Below are positions 48,745-58,948 of a DNA stretch of 61,135 nt, one piece after another. Where the stretch lies: NCBI GenBank assembly GCA_043497085.1, contig JBIEKI010000022.1. One strand, written 5' to 3'. The stretch's first letter is position 1. Each line of letters starts with the position of its first letter. The translations under genes were made by a program, and so were the position numbers. Under the pieces are notes generated by a model, which did no database searches, was not told the DNA's origin, and worked only from the letters and a program-made list of their open reading frames with translations. The DNA is from Thalassobacillus sp043497085. GTDB lineage: Bacteria > Bacillota > Bacilli > Bacillales > Halobacillaceae.

Positions 48745-50214
48745 TTAGGCTTCTAGTTTTTTCAGTACGTCGTTCAATCGTACCGTTACGGTATCGATGC
48801 CAAGTAAATGAATAGCATCTGGAAGTTCTGGTCCATGGGTCTGTCCTGTCGTAGCAACACGGATCGGCATGAATAGCTTTTTTCCCTTGTGACCAGTCTC
48901 TTTTTGTACCGCTTTGATTTGGGCTTTGATATTCTGCGGGTTTACTTCCTCAAGCTCTGCAAGTTTCTGCTTGAACGTTTCCAGAACTTCAGGAACCTGT
49001 TCTCCTCCCAGCACTTCCATCGCTTCACTGTCATACTCGATCTCCTGTTTGAAGAATAACTCTGTTAGTTCGACGATTTCAGAACCGTAGCTTAATTGTT
49101 CATGGTAAAGGCTGATTAGTTCCAGCGCCCACTTCCGCTCTTCCCCATCCATATCTTCTGGAAGACGTCCAGCTTGAATCAAATGAGGCAACGTAAGGTC
49201 GACCACCTGGTCAAAATCAGCTGCTTTGATGTATTGGTTGTTCATCCATTTCAACTTAGCAGGATCGAATACCGCTGGTGAAGTCGACAGCCGATCAGGG
49301 TCAAACATCTGGATAAATTGGTCTTTCGTGAAGATTTCTTCTTCCCCTACTGGAGACCAGCCCAGCAATGTAATGAAATTGAATAATGCTTCTGGCAAAT
49401 AACCAAGGTTCTTGTATTGTTCGATGAATTGCAGAATATGCTCATCGCGCTTACTCAACTTCTTGCGATTTTCATTCAGTATCAAAGTCATATGTCCGAA
49501 CTTAGGCGGCTCCCATCCGAACGCCTCATAGACCATCATTTGTTTCGGTGTGTTAGATATATGCTCTTCCCCACGCAGTACATGAGAAATGCCCATCAAA
49601 TGATCATCAATAGCAACGGCGAAGTTATAGGTCGGTATGCCATTTTTCTTCACGATGACCCAATCACCGAAATCACTGGAATCAAAACTTATATCACCAC
49701 GCACAATATCATCAAACTTATAGGTATGATCTTTCGGCACACGAAGTCGGATACTTGGCTCACGCCCTTCCGATTCGAATTGTTCACACTGTTCCTGGGT
49801 CAAATTAGCATGAGCACCAGAATACTTAGGGACTTGACCTTTCGAACGCTGCTCTTCACGTTCCTGCTCTAACTCCTCAGCGGTCATATAGCACTTATAC
49901 GCAAGGTCGCGCTCCAATAATTCATCAATATATTTACGGTAAATATCCAAACGTTCCATTTGACGATATGGGCCGTATTCCCCTCCAATATCGGCACCTT
50001 CATCCCACTCGATGCCAAGCCACTTCAAATAATCCAGCTGGCTTTTTTCGCCGCCTTCGACATTCCGCTTTTCGTCCGTGTCTTCCACCCGGATGATGAA
50101 TTTCCCATTTAAATGACGTGCGTATAAATAATTGAACAATGCTGTTCGAGCATTCCCGATATGAAGATGCCCTGTTGGACTTGGTGCATAACGCACACGT
50201 ACTTCGTTACTCAT
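48745..50214 (-). CDS. gltX: glutamyl-tRNA synthetase
   Basis: This 489-residue class I synthetase has HIGH as GHLHIGNARTALFN and KMSKS as KLSKRDEH. In bacilli it charges both tRNA-Glu and tRNA-Gln, the latter corrected by GatCAB. The longest frame adds 11 residues; the ATG at 50212-50214 fits the SD AAAGGGG and family length. It follows ispDF and precedes the cysES T-box. Confidence 0.98.
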   Translation of the reverse strand: MSNEVRVRYAPSPTGHLHIGNARTALFNYLYARHLNGKFIIRVEDTDEKRNVEGGEKSQLDYLKWLGIEWDEGADIGGEYGPYRQMERLDIYRKYIDELLERDLAYKCYMTAEELEQEREEQRSKGQVPKYSGAHANLTQEQCEQFESEGREPSIRLRVPKDHTYKFDDIVRGDISFDSSDFGDWVIVKKNGIPTYNFAVAIDDHLMGISHVLRGEEHISNTPKQMMVYEAFGWEPPKFGHMTLILNENRKKLSKRDEHILQFIEQYKNLGYLPEALFNFITLLGWSPVGEEEIFTKDQFIQMFDPDRLSTSPAVFDPAKLKWMNNQYIKAADFDQVVDLTLPHLIQAGRLPEDMDGEERKWALELISLYHEQLSYGSEIVELTELFFKQEIEYDSEAMEVLGGEQVPEVLETFKQKLAELEEVNPQNIKAQIKAVQKETGHKGKKLFMPIRVATTGQTHGPELPDAIHLLGIDTVTVRLNDVLKKLEA

Positions 50215-50295
50215 AGTATGTTTACCCCTTTCTGATTTCCGCTCCAATAAAGGTCGTTCGTTACCTTGTTCTATTTTATCATTTTTTCCTGCTCA

Positions 50296-51477
50296 TTAGT
50301 TATCATTCTGCAAAAGAACAACAGCCTGGGCGGCAATTCCTTCACCCCTGCCTGGAAAACCTAACTTTTCCGTGGTGGTCGCTTTTACGTTAATACGAGC
50401 CATATCCGTCGCTAGCAAAGCTGCTATATTTTCTCTAATTTCCTTGATATAGGGGGCCATTTTTGGAGCCTGGGCAATGACCGTACAATCCAGGTTACCA
50501 AGTTGATAGCCTTTTTCCTGTACAAGACTCCAAACTTGTTGAAGCAATTGGGAGGAATCAGCATCCTTGAAGGCTTCATCTGTATCAGGAAAGTGTTTCC
50601 CGATATCCCCTTCCCCTATTGCGCCTAAACAAGCGTCAGCAACGGTATGAAGTAATACATCAGCATCGGAATGTCCAAGCAAGCCTTTAGTATGAGGAAT
50701 TTCCACTCCCCCAATGATACATTTTCTCCCTTCGGCCAATTGATGTACATCAAATCCTTGTCCAATCCGAAACATTTCTTCATCCCCTGTCTGGTTGTAT
50801 TTTGTAAGCTGAGACTGTGCTTTCATTTTATCTTCCGGTGTTGTCAATTTCATATTATCATAGCTTCCTTGTACCACCACTACATCTTTCCCCATCCGCT
50901 CTACGAGTGAGGCATCATCCGTACCGTAATAACCAGCCGCTTTTGCCTGCTCATGAGCCTGTAATATCAATGGATAGGAAAAGCTTTGCGGTGTCTGGGC
51001 AGCCCATAAACTACTCCGTTCAAGCGTCTTTAATTTATTGTCATCCCGCTGCTTGATCGTATCAGTAACTGGAACAGCAAGTAAAGCAGCCTCGTGCTGC
51101 TTTGTCATCTCCGCTAATTCATGCAAATGCTGATGTTCTACAAAAGGCCGGGCTCCATCATGGATGAAGACAGGAATACTTTTATCTGAAACATACCGCA
51201 GTCCTTCGTAGACACTGTCCTGACGTTCTTTACCTCCTTCAGCAAACCGGATATTTGTGTTGAAGGAGTAGGATTTGACCAATGACTGCATGCTTTGTTG
51301 TTCATTTTCGTTAATGACCAAAATGATTTCCTTGCACCATTCATCTGTTTCGAAAACAGATAAAGTATGTATAATCAGTGGTTTATCATCCAGCAGCAGG
51401 AATTGTTTATTTCTTCCCGCTTTCATTCGCTTCCCTTGCCCAGCCGCAAGCACTATGGCTGTATAGTTGATCATCAC
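50296..51477 (-). CDS. ispDF: fused IspD-IspF (MEP isoprenoid pathway)
   Basis: This single 393-codon frame joins IspD (about 1-228; LAAGQGKRMKAGRNKQF, then IHDGARPFV and LTTPEDK) to IspF (235-393; GFDVHQLAEGRKCIIGGV, GHSDADVLLH and TTTEKLGFPGRGEG). The two act in the MEP pathway: CTP-dependent formation of CDP-methylerythritol, then cyclisation to MEcPP. B. subtilis has two adjacent genes. Met235 begins the normal IspF start MFRIGQGFDVHQL and has an SD (AGGGGATG at 50781-50788) 5 nt before ATG 50773-50775, so IspF may also be made alone. All key residues I can see are present in both halves. Confidence 0.95.
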   Translation of the reverse strand: MMINYTAIVLAAGQGKRMKAGRNKQFLLLDDKPLIIHTLSVFETDEWCKEIILVINENEQQSMQSLVKSYSFNTNIRFAEGGKERQDSVYEGLRYVSDKSIPVFIHDGARPFVEHQHLHELAEMTKQHEAALLAVPVTDTIKQRDDNKLKTLERSSLWAAQTPQSFSYPLILQAHEQAKAAGYYGTDDASLVERMGKDVVVVQGSYDNMKLTTPEDKMKAQSQLTKYNQTGDEEMFRIGQGFDVHQLAEGRKCIIGGVEIPHTKGLLGHSDADVLLHTVADACLGAIGEGDIGKHFPDTDEAFKDADSSQLLQQVWSLVQEKGYQLGNLDCTVIAQAPKMAPYIKEIRENIAALLATDMARINVKATTTEKLGFPGRGEGIAAQAVVLLQNDN

Positions 51478-51503
51478 GCATCCATCCTAACCGTTTGTAA
51501 ACA

Positions 51504-51537
51504 ACAAAAGCGATAACATATCTGTTATCACTTTTGT
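51504..51537 (-). terminator. terminator after yacL
   Basis: The hairpin ACAAAAG + GATAACA / TGTTATC + CTTTTGT has a single mismatch and a 4-nt loop, followed by TTGTTT on the minus strand. The T run is imperfect, so part of the transcript may enter ispDF. Confidence 0.7.
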
Positions 51538-51562
51538 ATATCCTTATTTGTTTATACCCTTT

Positions 51563-52657
51563 TTATAAGGCTTTTTCAAGTGGTTTAGGTTTAGCAAAAA
51601 TCATCCGGCCGGCGGATGTCTGTAAGACACTTGTAACAATGACATCGATGGTTTCGCCAATGTAGTTCTTGCCTTCTTCGACAACAATCATGGTTCCATC
51701 ATCCAGATATGCCACTCCCTGATTCTGCTCCTTACCATCTTTGATTACCTGGATTTTCATTTCTTCCCCAGGCAGTACAACCGGCTTGACGGCATTAGCA
51801 AGGTCATTGATATTCAAAACTGCCACGTTCTGAAACTCACATACTTTATTTAAATTGAAATCGTTTGTAACGACAACCCCATCCATCACTTTAGCAAGCT
51901 TTACAAGTTTACTGTCCACTTCCTGGATTTCTTCAAAGTCGCCTTCATATATTTCCACATTGACAGGCAGATCTTTTTGAAGACGGTTGAGTATATCAAG
52001 CCCTCGTCTTCCTCGATTCCGCTTCAATCCATCAGAAGAGTCGGCAATGTGCTGGAGCTCTTCGAGTACAAATTGGGGAATGACAATCGTTCCCTCAAGA
52101 AAGCTAGTTTGACAGATATCCGCTATCCGTCCATCAATGATCACGCTTGTATCCAGTATTTTCGGTTTAGGGACCTCTGCAGACTGATCAGAAGAGCCTT
52201 CTTCCTCCGGCCTTTTCTTTTCTCTTTTTCCCGTGTTATTAAATAAGGCCAGTATCTCATCTTTCCGCTTAAAACCTACCTGGAACCCGAAGTACCCAAG
52301 GAAAAATGTCAAGAAAATCGGAACAACCTGACTGACAACCTGGATTTGAATATCCTGGATAATCATGTTGATCAAAAATGCAATAACAAGACCGATAATC
52401 AAACCGAAACTTCCCAATAACAAGTCAGCCAGTGGGGCTTTGACGAGCGTATCTTCAAACCACCTTAATAAATTCACAATAGAATCGACCAGCCAAAATG
52501 TTAATAAAAATAATATAAGTGCTCCTAAAACAGCGCCCACATAAGCAGATTGTACCCAGCCCTGGTTAGTAAAAAGCTTCATTAATTCAGGAATATACAA
52601 ATACCCTAATGTAGCACCCGCAATAATAATAAATAATTGCACAATTCTTTTAAGCAC
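51563..52657 (-). CDS. yacL: PIN/TRAM-domain membrane protein YacL
   Basis: This 364-residue protein has four N-terminal membrane segments (about 5-110), a PIN-type nuclease domain with acids in ILDTSVIIDGRIADI (about 168-182) and VVTNDFNLNKV, and a C-terminal TRAM RNA-binding domain (about 295-355). It is a likely membrane-bound ribonuclease; the substrate is unknown to me. The first GTG overlaps the SD; the next GTG (52655-52657) is 7 nt after AGGAGG and is preferred. Confidence 0.9.
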   Translation of the reverse strand: MLKRIVQLFIIIAGATLGYLYIPELMKLFTNQGWVQSAYVGAVLGALILFLLTFWLVDSIVNLLRWFEDTLVKAPLADLLLGSFGLIIGLVIAFLINMIIQDIQIQVVSQVVPIFLTFFLGYFGFQVGFKRKDEILALFNNTGKREKKRPEEEGSSDQSAEVPKPKILDTSVIIDGRIADICQTSFLEGTIVIPQFVLEELQHIADSSDGLKRNRGRRGLDILNRLQKDLPVNVEIYEGDFEEIQEVDSKLVKLAKVMDGVVVTNDFNLNKVCEFQNVAVLNINDLANAVKPVVLPGEEMKIQVIKDGKEQNQGVAYLDDGTMIVVEEGKNYIGETIDVIVTSVLQTSAGRMIFAKPKPLEKAL

Positions 52658-52737
52658 TCTGTTCACCTCCTAGCCAACAGTATGACCAAAATTGGGTTCC
52701 TATAACCATGAATTCTTCAACTAAATATATATTTTCT

Positions 52738-52766
52738 AAGTTAGCACAATTTACAAATATAGTCAA
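52738..52766 (-). promoter_or_regulatory. possible promoter 2 of yacL
   Basis: The minus strand has TTGACT (52761-52766), 17 nt, then TAACTT (52738-52743) with an extended TGTGC before it. It lies close downstream of promoter 1. Confidence 0.5.
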
Positions 52767-52780
52767 TTTTTTAACATAAA

Positions 52781-52810
52781 ATTTTACCACACTGACAAGA
52801 TGAATGTCAA
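52781..52810 (-). promoter_or_regulatory. promoter 1 of yacL
   Basis: The minus strand has a perfect TTGACA (52805-52810), an 18-nt spacer and TAAAAT (52781-52786), just after the disA stop. Confidence 0.7.
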
Positions 52811-52813
52811 ACC

Positions 52814-53887
52814 TTAAATGTGCCTGTCTACAAACAATTGTTCCTGCACACGATCCAGCCCATCTCTTATTTTGCTTGCACGAACATCACCAATACCATC
52901 GACCTTAACTAACTCTTTAGTAGAAGCCATCACTATGTTATTAAGTGTCGTAAAACGTTCTACAAGATGTTCAATGATCAATGGGGGAAGACGAGGAATC
53001 TTTTTCAAAATACGATACCCTCTTGGTATGATGGAGTCCTGCATTTTTTGAGTAGCAGGGTACCCAAGCAGTTTAAGAATCTGCTCTCCCGACATTAATT
53101 CAGAATCTGTAGCTTCTTGCATTTTCTTCAGTAAATAAGAAGGTTCATAATCCGGGTTTTTACTGTAATCCTTGAGAAGAAGTGTAGCCTCTTCTTCAAT
53201 ATTGGACACAAGTTCGGTCAATTGCAGTTGTACCAGTCGCCCTTCGGTTCCAAGTTCATTAGCATAATTCAATATCTCTGTCTTGATTCGAAGCACCATT
53301 TCAATACGGTGAATGACCTGAATCACCTCTGAAAAGGTGACCATCTCTTCAAATTCCAGAGCACCAAGATTTGTAATCCCCTGATCCAGTACTTTTTTAT
53401 ACTTCTCAAGCGTCTGAATGGCTTGATTCGCTTTAGTCAATATGACGCCGATGTCTTTTAACGAATACCGTAAACTGCCTTTGTACAGCGTGATGACATT
53501 TCTCCGCTGTGAGATGGCGATGACCAGATGACCGGTCTGTTTAGCCACCCGTTCAGCAGTTCGATGTCGCATGCCAGTCTCAGTAGAAGTAATGTTGGAA
53601 TCTGGTATCAACTGAGCGTTAGCATATAAAATATATTCGCCTTCATCATCCAGTATGATAGCCCCGTCCATTTTTGCCAGCTCATACAAATGGGCAGGGG
53701 TGAAAACGGAGTGGATATGAAACCCGCCATCGACGATATTTTGCATCTTTTCATCATATCCTACCACAATCAGTCCGCCAGTGTTCGCTCGCAGGACATT
53801 ATCAATCCCTTCACGAATTGGAGTCCCCGGGGCGACAAACTGCAGTATGTCGCCGATTACGGACTCTTTCATTTCATGCCATTCCAT
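52814..53887 (-). CDS. disA: DNA integrity scanning diadenylate cyclase DisA
   Basis: This 357-residue protein makes c-di-AMP and scans DNA before sporulation. The cyclase domain has DGA (74-76) and RHR (107-109, in TGMRHRTAER); a helical linker spans about 150-290, and the C-terminal HhH domain (LVKVDGIGDVRASKIRDGLD) binds branched DNA. It starts directly after the radA stop. Operon order radA-disA-yacL matches B. subtilis. Confidence 0.98.
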   Translation of the reverse strand: MEWHEMKESVIGDILQFVAPGTPIREGIDNVLRANTGGLIVVGYDEKMQNIVDGGFHIHSVFTPAHLYELAKMDGAIILDDEGEYILYANAQLIPDSNITSTETGMRHRTAERVAKQTGHLVIAISQRRNVITLYKGSLRYSLKDIGVILTKANQAIQTLEKYKKVLDQGITNLGALEFEEMVTFSEVIQVIHRIEMVLRIKTEILNYANELGTEGRLVQLQLTELVSNIEEEATLLLKDYSKNPDYEPSYLLKKMQEATDSELMSGEQILKLLGYPATQKMQDSIIPRGYRILKKIPRLPPLIIEHLVERFTTLNNIVMASTKELVKVDGIGDVRASKIRDGLDRVQEQLFVDRHI

Positions 53888-55264
53888 CTATCTCTCTCCT
53901 AACGTCACGTTTAATGCTTCTTGTACAGTATTGACTCCGATTACGTTAATATTAGCTGGAGGCGTCCAGCCATCAAGATTTTTTTGAGGAATGATTACAC
54001 GCTTAAAGCCAAGTTTAGCGGCCTCTTGTATACGTTGTTCAATACGGGCGACACGACGTATCTCACCAGTCAGTCCTACTTCCCCTACCACGACATCGTC
54101 AGCTTTAGAAGCTTGATTCCGGAAGCTCGATGCAATACTGATAGCGACAGCGAGATCGATAGCCGGCTCGTCCAGCTTCACTCCCCCCGCTACCTTTAAA
54201 TAAGCGTCCTGATTCTGCAGCAGGAGACCTACCCGTTTTTCCAGCACAGCCATAAGTAATGGTACACGGTTGTGATCCAGCCCGGTAGCCATACGTCTAG
54301 GGTTACCGAAAGTGGTAGGAGAGATGAGCGCTTGTATTTCTACTAAAACGGGCCTTGTGCCCTCCATCGAAGCTACAATCGTTGATCCGGCAGCACCCTG
54401 GGATCGTTCTTCCAAAAAGATTTCCGAGGGATTATCAACCTCTTCCAACCCCTTTTCCTTCATTTCAAAAATACCCATCTCATGCGTGCTGCCAAAACGA
54501 TTCTTTACCCCTCGCAAGATCCGGAAAGTGTGGTGCTGTTCCCCTTCAAAATATAAAACAGCATCTACCATATGTTCTAACAGTCTCGGCCCGGCGATGG
54601 AACCTTCTTTTGTTACATGTCCTACAATAAATATCGGGATTCCTTTACTTTTTGCCACTCGCATCAACTCACTGGTACATTCACGAACTTGGGAAACACT
54701 GCCCGGAGCGGAGGTTACTTCTTCCCGGTAAATCGTCTGGATCGAGTCGATGACCACAAATTTCGGTTCAATCGCCTCAATCTGGTTAACCACTTCTACC
54801 AGGTTTGTTTCCGGGAGGACGTAAAGTTCTTCCGAATTTATGGACAGCCGGTCAGCCCGTAATTTTGTCTGCCGTGCTGATTCCTCCCCGGATATATATA
54901 AAACCGGCATTCCTTTGTCGGCTAATTGTGAAGATACTTGTAATAACAAAGTTGACTTACCAATTCCCGGATCTCCCCCTATTAAAACCAGGGAACCCGG
55001 CACAATTCCGCCACCGAGCACACGATTCAACTCGGGCATATTGGTGGTGATGCGCGGCTCTTTTTCAGAATGGATGGCAGTTATTTTTTCTGGCTTTTTT
55101 GAGCCACTGCTATTGTCTGCCTGGAACACGTGGCGTGATGGATCCTTGGAAACTACCTCTTCTACTAAGGTATTCCATTGATGACAGGCCGGGCATTTGC
55201 CCATCCATTTCGCTGATTCATAGCCGCATTCCTGGCAAACAAATTTACTTTTCTTTTTTGCCAA
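53888..55264 (-). CDS. radA: DNA repair protein RadA (Sms)
   Basis: This 458-residue helicase-like protein acts in recombination and transformation. It has a zinc finger C10-x2-C13...C24-x2-C27, Walker A GGDPGIGKST (96-105), the RadA-specific KNRFG (in RGVKNRFGSTHE) and a Lon-like C-terminal domain. The start is TTG (55262-55264) after SD GGGGAG at 6 nt. It lies next to disA, which it is known to affect in B. subtilis. Confidence 0.97.
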   Translation of the reverse strand: MAKKKSKFVCQECGYESAKWMGKCPACHQWNTLVEEVVSKDPSRHVFQADNSSGSKKPEKITAIHSEKEPRITTNMPELNRVLGGGIVPGSLVLIGGDPGIGKSTLLLQVSSQLADKGMPVLYISGEESARQTKLRADRLSINSEELYVLPETNLVEVVNQIEAIEPKFVVIDSIQTIYREEVTSAPGSVSQVRECTSELMRVAKSKGIPIFIVGHVTKEGSIAGPRLLEHMVDAVLYFEGEQHHTFRILRGVKNRFGSTHEMGIFEMKEKGLEEVDNPSEIFLEERSQGAAGSTIVASMEGTRPVLVEIQALISPTTFGNPRRMATGLDHNRVPLLMAVLEKRVGLLLQNQDAYLKVAGGVKLDEPAIDLAVAISIASSFRNQASKADDVVVGEVGLTGEIRRVARIEQRIQEAAKLGFKRVIIPQKNLDGWTPPANINVIGVNTVQEALNVTLGER

Positions 55265-55372
55265 GGTGATCTCCCCTTACTTCAATTATTGTATACGAAA
55301 ATGATTATGAGAAAGTTACAGAGAAGCTAAACTTTTTTAAATATCCATAATGAAAGCATAGCGAAAACAGAA

Positions 55373-55404
55373 AAAAATCGGAAGGCAAACACCTTCCGAT
55401 TTTT
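55373..55404 (-). terminator. terminator of the ctsR-mcsAB-clpC operon
   Basis: A perfect 13-bp stem AAAAATCGGAAGG / CCTTCCGATTTTT with a 6-nt loop and T run lies 10 nt after the clpC stop. Confidence 0.95.
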
Positions 55405-55413
55405 AAAATACTA

Positions 55414-57852
55414 TTATTTGGCATGAACGACAAATTTATCTTCGTCGCTAATATCGATATCTACTTTCTGTCCTTTTTCAATATTTTCTTTTAATAGTTC
55501 TTCAGATAATAGATCCTCGACATTTTTCTGGATCGAGCGACGCAATGGTCGTGCACCATATTCTGGATCGAAACCTTCGCTGGCAATTTTTTCGATTGCC
55601 TTCTGAGATAGGGTGAAGTCAATATCTTGTTCTTTGAGACGCTTACGCAGCTCTTCAGCCATAAGCGTTACAATGTCTGTCATGTGTTTTCTCTCTAGAG
55701 AATGGAAGACGATTGTTTCATCAATACGGTTCAAGAATTCTGGACGGAATGCTTTTTTCAATTCATCCAGAACTTTAGATTTCATATCAGCATGACTTTG
55801 ATCCTCATCACCCAGACTGAATCCAACGAATTTATTGCGTTTCAATTCTTGGGCACCTACGTTGGAAGTCATAATCAGAACTGTATTACGGAAGTCAACG
55901 ACACGGCCTTTGGAATCCGTCAGTCGTCCATCTTCTAATACTTGTAACAGGATATTGAACACTTCTGGATGAGCTTTTTCAATTTCATCCAATAACACGA
56001 CAGAATATGGCTTGCGGCGAACTTTTTCTGTCAGCTGTCCGCCTTCTTCATGGCCAACATATCCTGGAGGTGAACCTACCAGACGAGACGTACTGTGTTT
56101 TTCCATATATTCAGACATGTCGATTCTGATCATTGAATCTTCATCGCCAAACATGGTTTCAGCAAGAGCGCGGGCAAGTTCTGTTTTACCTACCCCAGTC
56201 GGTCCTAAGAAGATGAAAGAGCCAATCGGACGTTTCGGATCTTTCAAGCCAGCGCGGGCACGTCGAATGGCTTTGGAAATGGATTTCACCGCTTCTTCCT
56301 GACCGATTACTCGTTTATGAAGCGTATCTTCCATGTTCAGCAGACGCTCGCTTTCATCTTTCGCAAGCTTAGACACCGGAACACCGGTCCAGGTAGAAAC
56401 GACCGCTGCAATGTCCTCTGTGGATACTTCTGAGCTTTCCTGTCCTTGCTTTTCTTTCCATTCATTTTTAGTCTGTTCCAGTTCATCACGCAGACGCTGT
56501 TCACTGTCACGGAGAGAAGCTGCTTTTTCAAACTCTTGCCCTTGAACCGCTGCATCTTTTTCTTTTCGGACTTCTTCTAGTTTTTGCTCCAATTCTTTAA
56601 GGTTTGGCGGAGCTGTATAAGATTGCAAACGGACTTTGGAAGCCGCTTCATCAATCAGGTCAATTGCTTTATCCGGCAAGAAACGATCCGTAATATACCG
56701 GTCTGATAGCTTAACTGCAGACTCGATCGCCTCATCCGTAATAGTTACTCGATGATGGGCTTCGTAACGGTCACGAAGTCCTTGTAAAATCTGAACCGAT
56801 TCTTCTGAAGTCGGCTCATCCACTTGAATCGGCTGGAAGCGTCGTTCAAGCGCGGCATCCTTCTCGATATATTTACGATATTCGTCCAGTGTAGTGGCAC
56901 CGATACATTGTAGTTCCCCGCGAGCCAGCGACGGCTTAAGGATATTAGAAGCATCAATCGCGCCTTCTGCACCACCAGCGCCGATCAACGTATGCAATTC
57001 GTCAATAAATAAAATAATGTTGTTGGCCTGACGGATTTCTTCCATTACTTTTTTCAAACGATCCTCGAATTCACCACGATATTTAGTTCCAGCAACCACT
57101 GTCCCCATATCGAGCGTCATCACTCGTTTATCGCGAAGGATCTCAGGAACTTCATTACTGATGATCTGTTGTGCTAATCCTTCTGCTATAGCAGTTTTAC
57201 CAACACCAGGTTCACCGATAAGGACTGGATTGTTCTTGGTACGACGACTTAATACTTGAATGACACGTTCGATTTCTTTTCCACGGCCGATGACCGGATC
57301 GATATTTCCTTCTTTGGCAATTGCCGTTAAATCACGGGCCAAAGAATCGAGCGTTGGTGTGTTGGCGTTGGCAGCCTGGCTGGAGCCGCCCCGGCGGTTC
57401 TGCCCGTTTGATGATTCATTATTGCCTAGCAGCTGCAGCACTTGCTGACGAGCCTTATTCAGGCTTACACCTAAGTTATTCAATACGCGGGCTGCAACCC
57501 CTTCTCCTTCCCGAATCAATCCTAGAAGGATATGCTCGGTTCCAACGTAAGAGTGGCCAAGCTTTCTTGCTTCATCCATTGATAATTCAATCACTTTTTT
57601 AGCACGTGGTGTATAATGAATGGTTTGAGAAACCTTTTCGCCACGCCCTATCAACTGTTCTACCTCACCTTGGATTTTTTCTGCTTCTAAACCTAGTGCG
57701 GTTAAAGCTTTCGCAGCGATGCCCTCTCCTTCACGTACTAAACCCAGAAGGATATGCTCGGTTCCAATATTATTATGACCTAGTCGTACTGCTTCTTCTT
57801 GTGCAAGTGCTAACACTTTTTGTGCTCTTTCTGTAAATCGCCCAAACATCAT
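55414..57852 (-). CDS. clpC: AAA+ unfoldase ClpC
   Basis: This 812-residue protein has an N-terminal double Clp repeat (about 1-145; binds phospho-Arg and adaptors), AAA D1 with GEPGVGKT, a middle UVR/coiled-coil domain (about 415-455) that binds MecA or McsB, and D2 with GPTGVGKT, followed by the ClpP-docking loop region. It degrades McsB-tagged proteins with ClpP. The ATG at 57850-57852 (or the next codon) fits AGGAGG spacing and family length. Last gene of the CtsR operon. Confidence 0.98.
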   Translation of the reverse strand: MMFGRFTERAQKVLALAQEEAVRLGHNNIGTEHILLGLVREGEGIAAKALTALGLEAEKIQGEVEQLIGRGEKVSQTIHYTPRAKKVIELSMDEARKLGHSYVGTEHILLGLIREGEGVAARVLNNLGVSLNKARQQVLQLLGNNESSNGQNRRGGSSQAANANTPTLDSLARDLTAIAKEGNIDPVIGRGKEIERVIQVLSRRTKNNPVLIGEPGVGKTAIAEGLAQQIISNEVPEILRDKRVMTLDMGTVVAGTKYRGEFEDRLKKVMEEIRQANNIILFIDELHTLIGAGGAEGAIDASNILKPSLARGELQCIGATTLDEYRKYIEKDAALERRFQPIQVDEPTSEESVQILQGLRDRYEAHHRVTITDEAIESAVKLSDRYITDRFLPDKAIDLIDEAASKVRLQSYTAPPNLKELEQKLEEVRKEKDAAVQGQEFEKAASLRDSEQRLRDELEQTKNEWKEKQGQESSEVSTEDIAAVVSTWTGVPVSKLAKDESERLLNMEDTLHKRVIGQEEAVKSISKAIRRARAGLKDPKRPIGSFIFLGPTGVGKTELARALAETMFGDEDSMIRIDMSEYMEKHSTSRLVGSPPGYVGHEEGGQLTEKVRRKPYSVVLLDEIEKAHPEVFNILLQVLEDGRLTDSKGRVVDFRNTVLIMTSNVGAQELKRNKFVGFSLGDEDQSHADMKSKVLDELKKAFRPEFLNRIDETIVFHSLERKHMTDIVTLMAEELRKRLKEQDIDFTLSQKAIEKIASEGFDPEYGARPLRRSIQKNVEDLLSEELLKENIEKGQKVDIDISDEDKFVVHAK

Positions 57853-57877
57853 GGGACATAACCTCCTCATTAATAGT

Positions 57878-58948
57878 TTACTGTTTTTCTAATTGTAGTC
57901 GCTCCCGTATCAGGGATGCTCTACGTATATCTCTTTGGTCCGGTGTCAGTGTTTCCTGAGCGTATTGTTGTAAAAAACCCGGTTGTGTTAAAATCATCAG
58001 CTCATTCAATATATTTTTAGATATATTCTTAATAAAACCTAAATCGATACCAAGACGTACATCGGACAAACATTTTGCTGCTTCTTTAGACTCAATAATT
58101 CGGCTGTTCTTTAGAACTCCATAAGAGCGGAACACCCGGTCTTCCAGCTGAAGACCAGAGCGTTGCATCAGTGTCTCACGTGCCCGCCGTTCCTGATCGA
58201 TCAATTGCCTTACCACACTTTGTAAGTCTTCAACAATATCATCTTCTGATTTACCAAGGGTAATCTGATTAGAAATTTGAAAAATATTGCCTAAAGCTTC
58301 GCTTCCTTCTCCATAGATGCCTCTTACTACCAGGCCCAGCTGGTTGATAGCAGGAATCATCCGATTCACTTGTTGCGTCATTGCCAGCGCAGGCAGGTGC
58401 ATCATAACAGAAGCACGCATCCCGGTGCCAACATTTGTAGGGCAAGCGGTCAAATAACCGCGCTTTTCATCAAATGCGTAATTTACTTTTTCTTCCAGCC
58501 AGTCATCCAGTTCTGAAGCTCGTTTTAAGGCTTGTTCTAATTGAAAGCCGGGATAATATAACTGGATGCGAAGATGATCCTCTTCATTAATCATGACCGA
58601 TATCTGCTCATTCTCAGAAATCAACGCTGCAGAATGGTCCGAATGTTCAGCAAGATGAGGACTGATCAAATGCTTTTCTACCAATACCCGTTTTTCAATC
58701 GGTTTAAGATTGTTCATTGGCACTAATTCAAAGTTTTTGTATTCCTTGAATGATTGGTGTGCGTATTCCTGATCAAAAAAATCAAGAATCGGTTTAAGGT
58801 CTTCTTCTTTAGCAATAATCGGAAAAGTTACTTGAGCGAAATTTCTCGCCAGCCTAATCCGACTACTTAAAACAATGTCACTATCAGGACCTTCTTCTTT
58901 CATCCAGGGGCTAATCGCTTCATTCATGAAATTCTGAAGAGACATCAT
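57878..58948 (-). CDS. mcsB: protein arginine kinase McsB
   Basis: This 356-residue kinase related to phosphagen kinases has VLSSRIRLARN (about 26-36) and the active-site Cys169 in CPTNVGTGMRASVM. It marks proteins with phospho-arginine for ClpCP and inactivates CtsR. It overlaps mcsA by 4 nt (ATGA), so they are translationally coupled. Confidence 0.98.
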   Translation of the reverse strand: MMSLQNFMNEAISPWMKEEGPDSDIVLSSRIRLARNFAQVTFPIIAKEEDLKPILDFFDQEYAHQSFKEYKNFELVPMNNLKPIEKRVLVEKHLISPHLAEHSDHSAALISENEQISVMINEEDHLRIQLYYPGFQLEQALKRASELDDWLEEKVNYAFDEKRGYLTACPTNVGTGMRASVMMHLPALAMTQQVNRMIPAINQLGLVVRGIYGEGSEALGNIFQISNQITLGKSEDDIVEDLQSVVRQLIDQERRARETLMQRSGLQLEDRVFRSYGVLKNSRIIESKEAAKCLSDVRLGIDLGFIKNISKNILNELMILTQPGFLQQYAQETLTPDQRDIRRASLIRERLQLEKQ

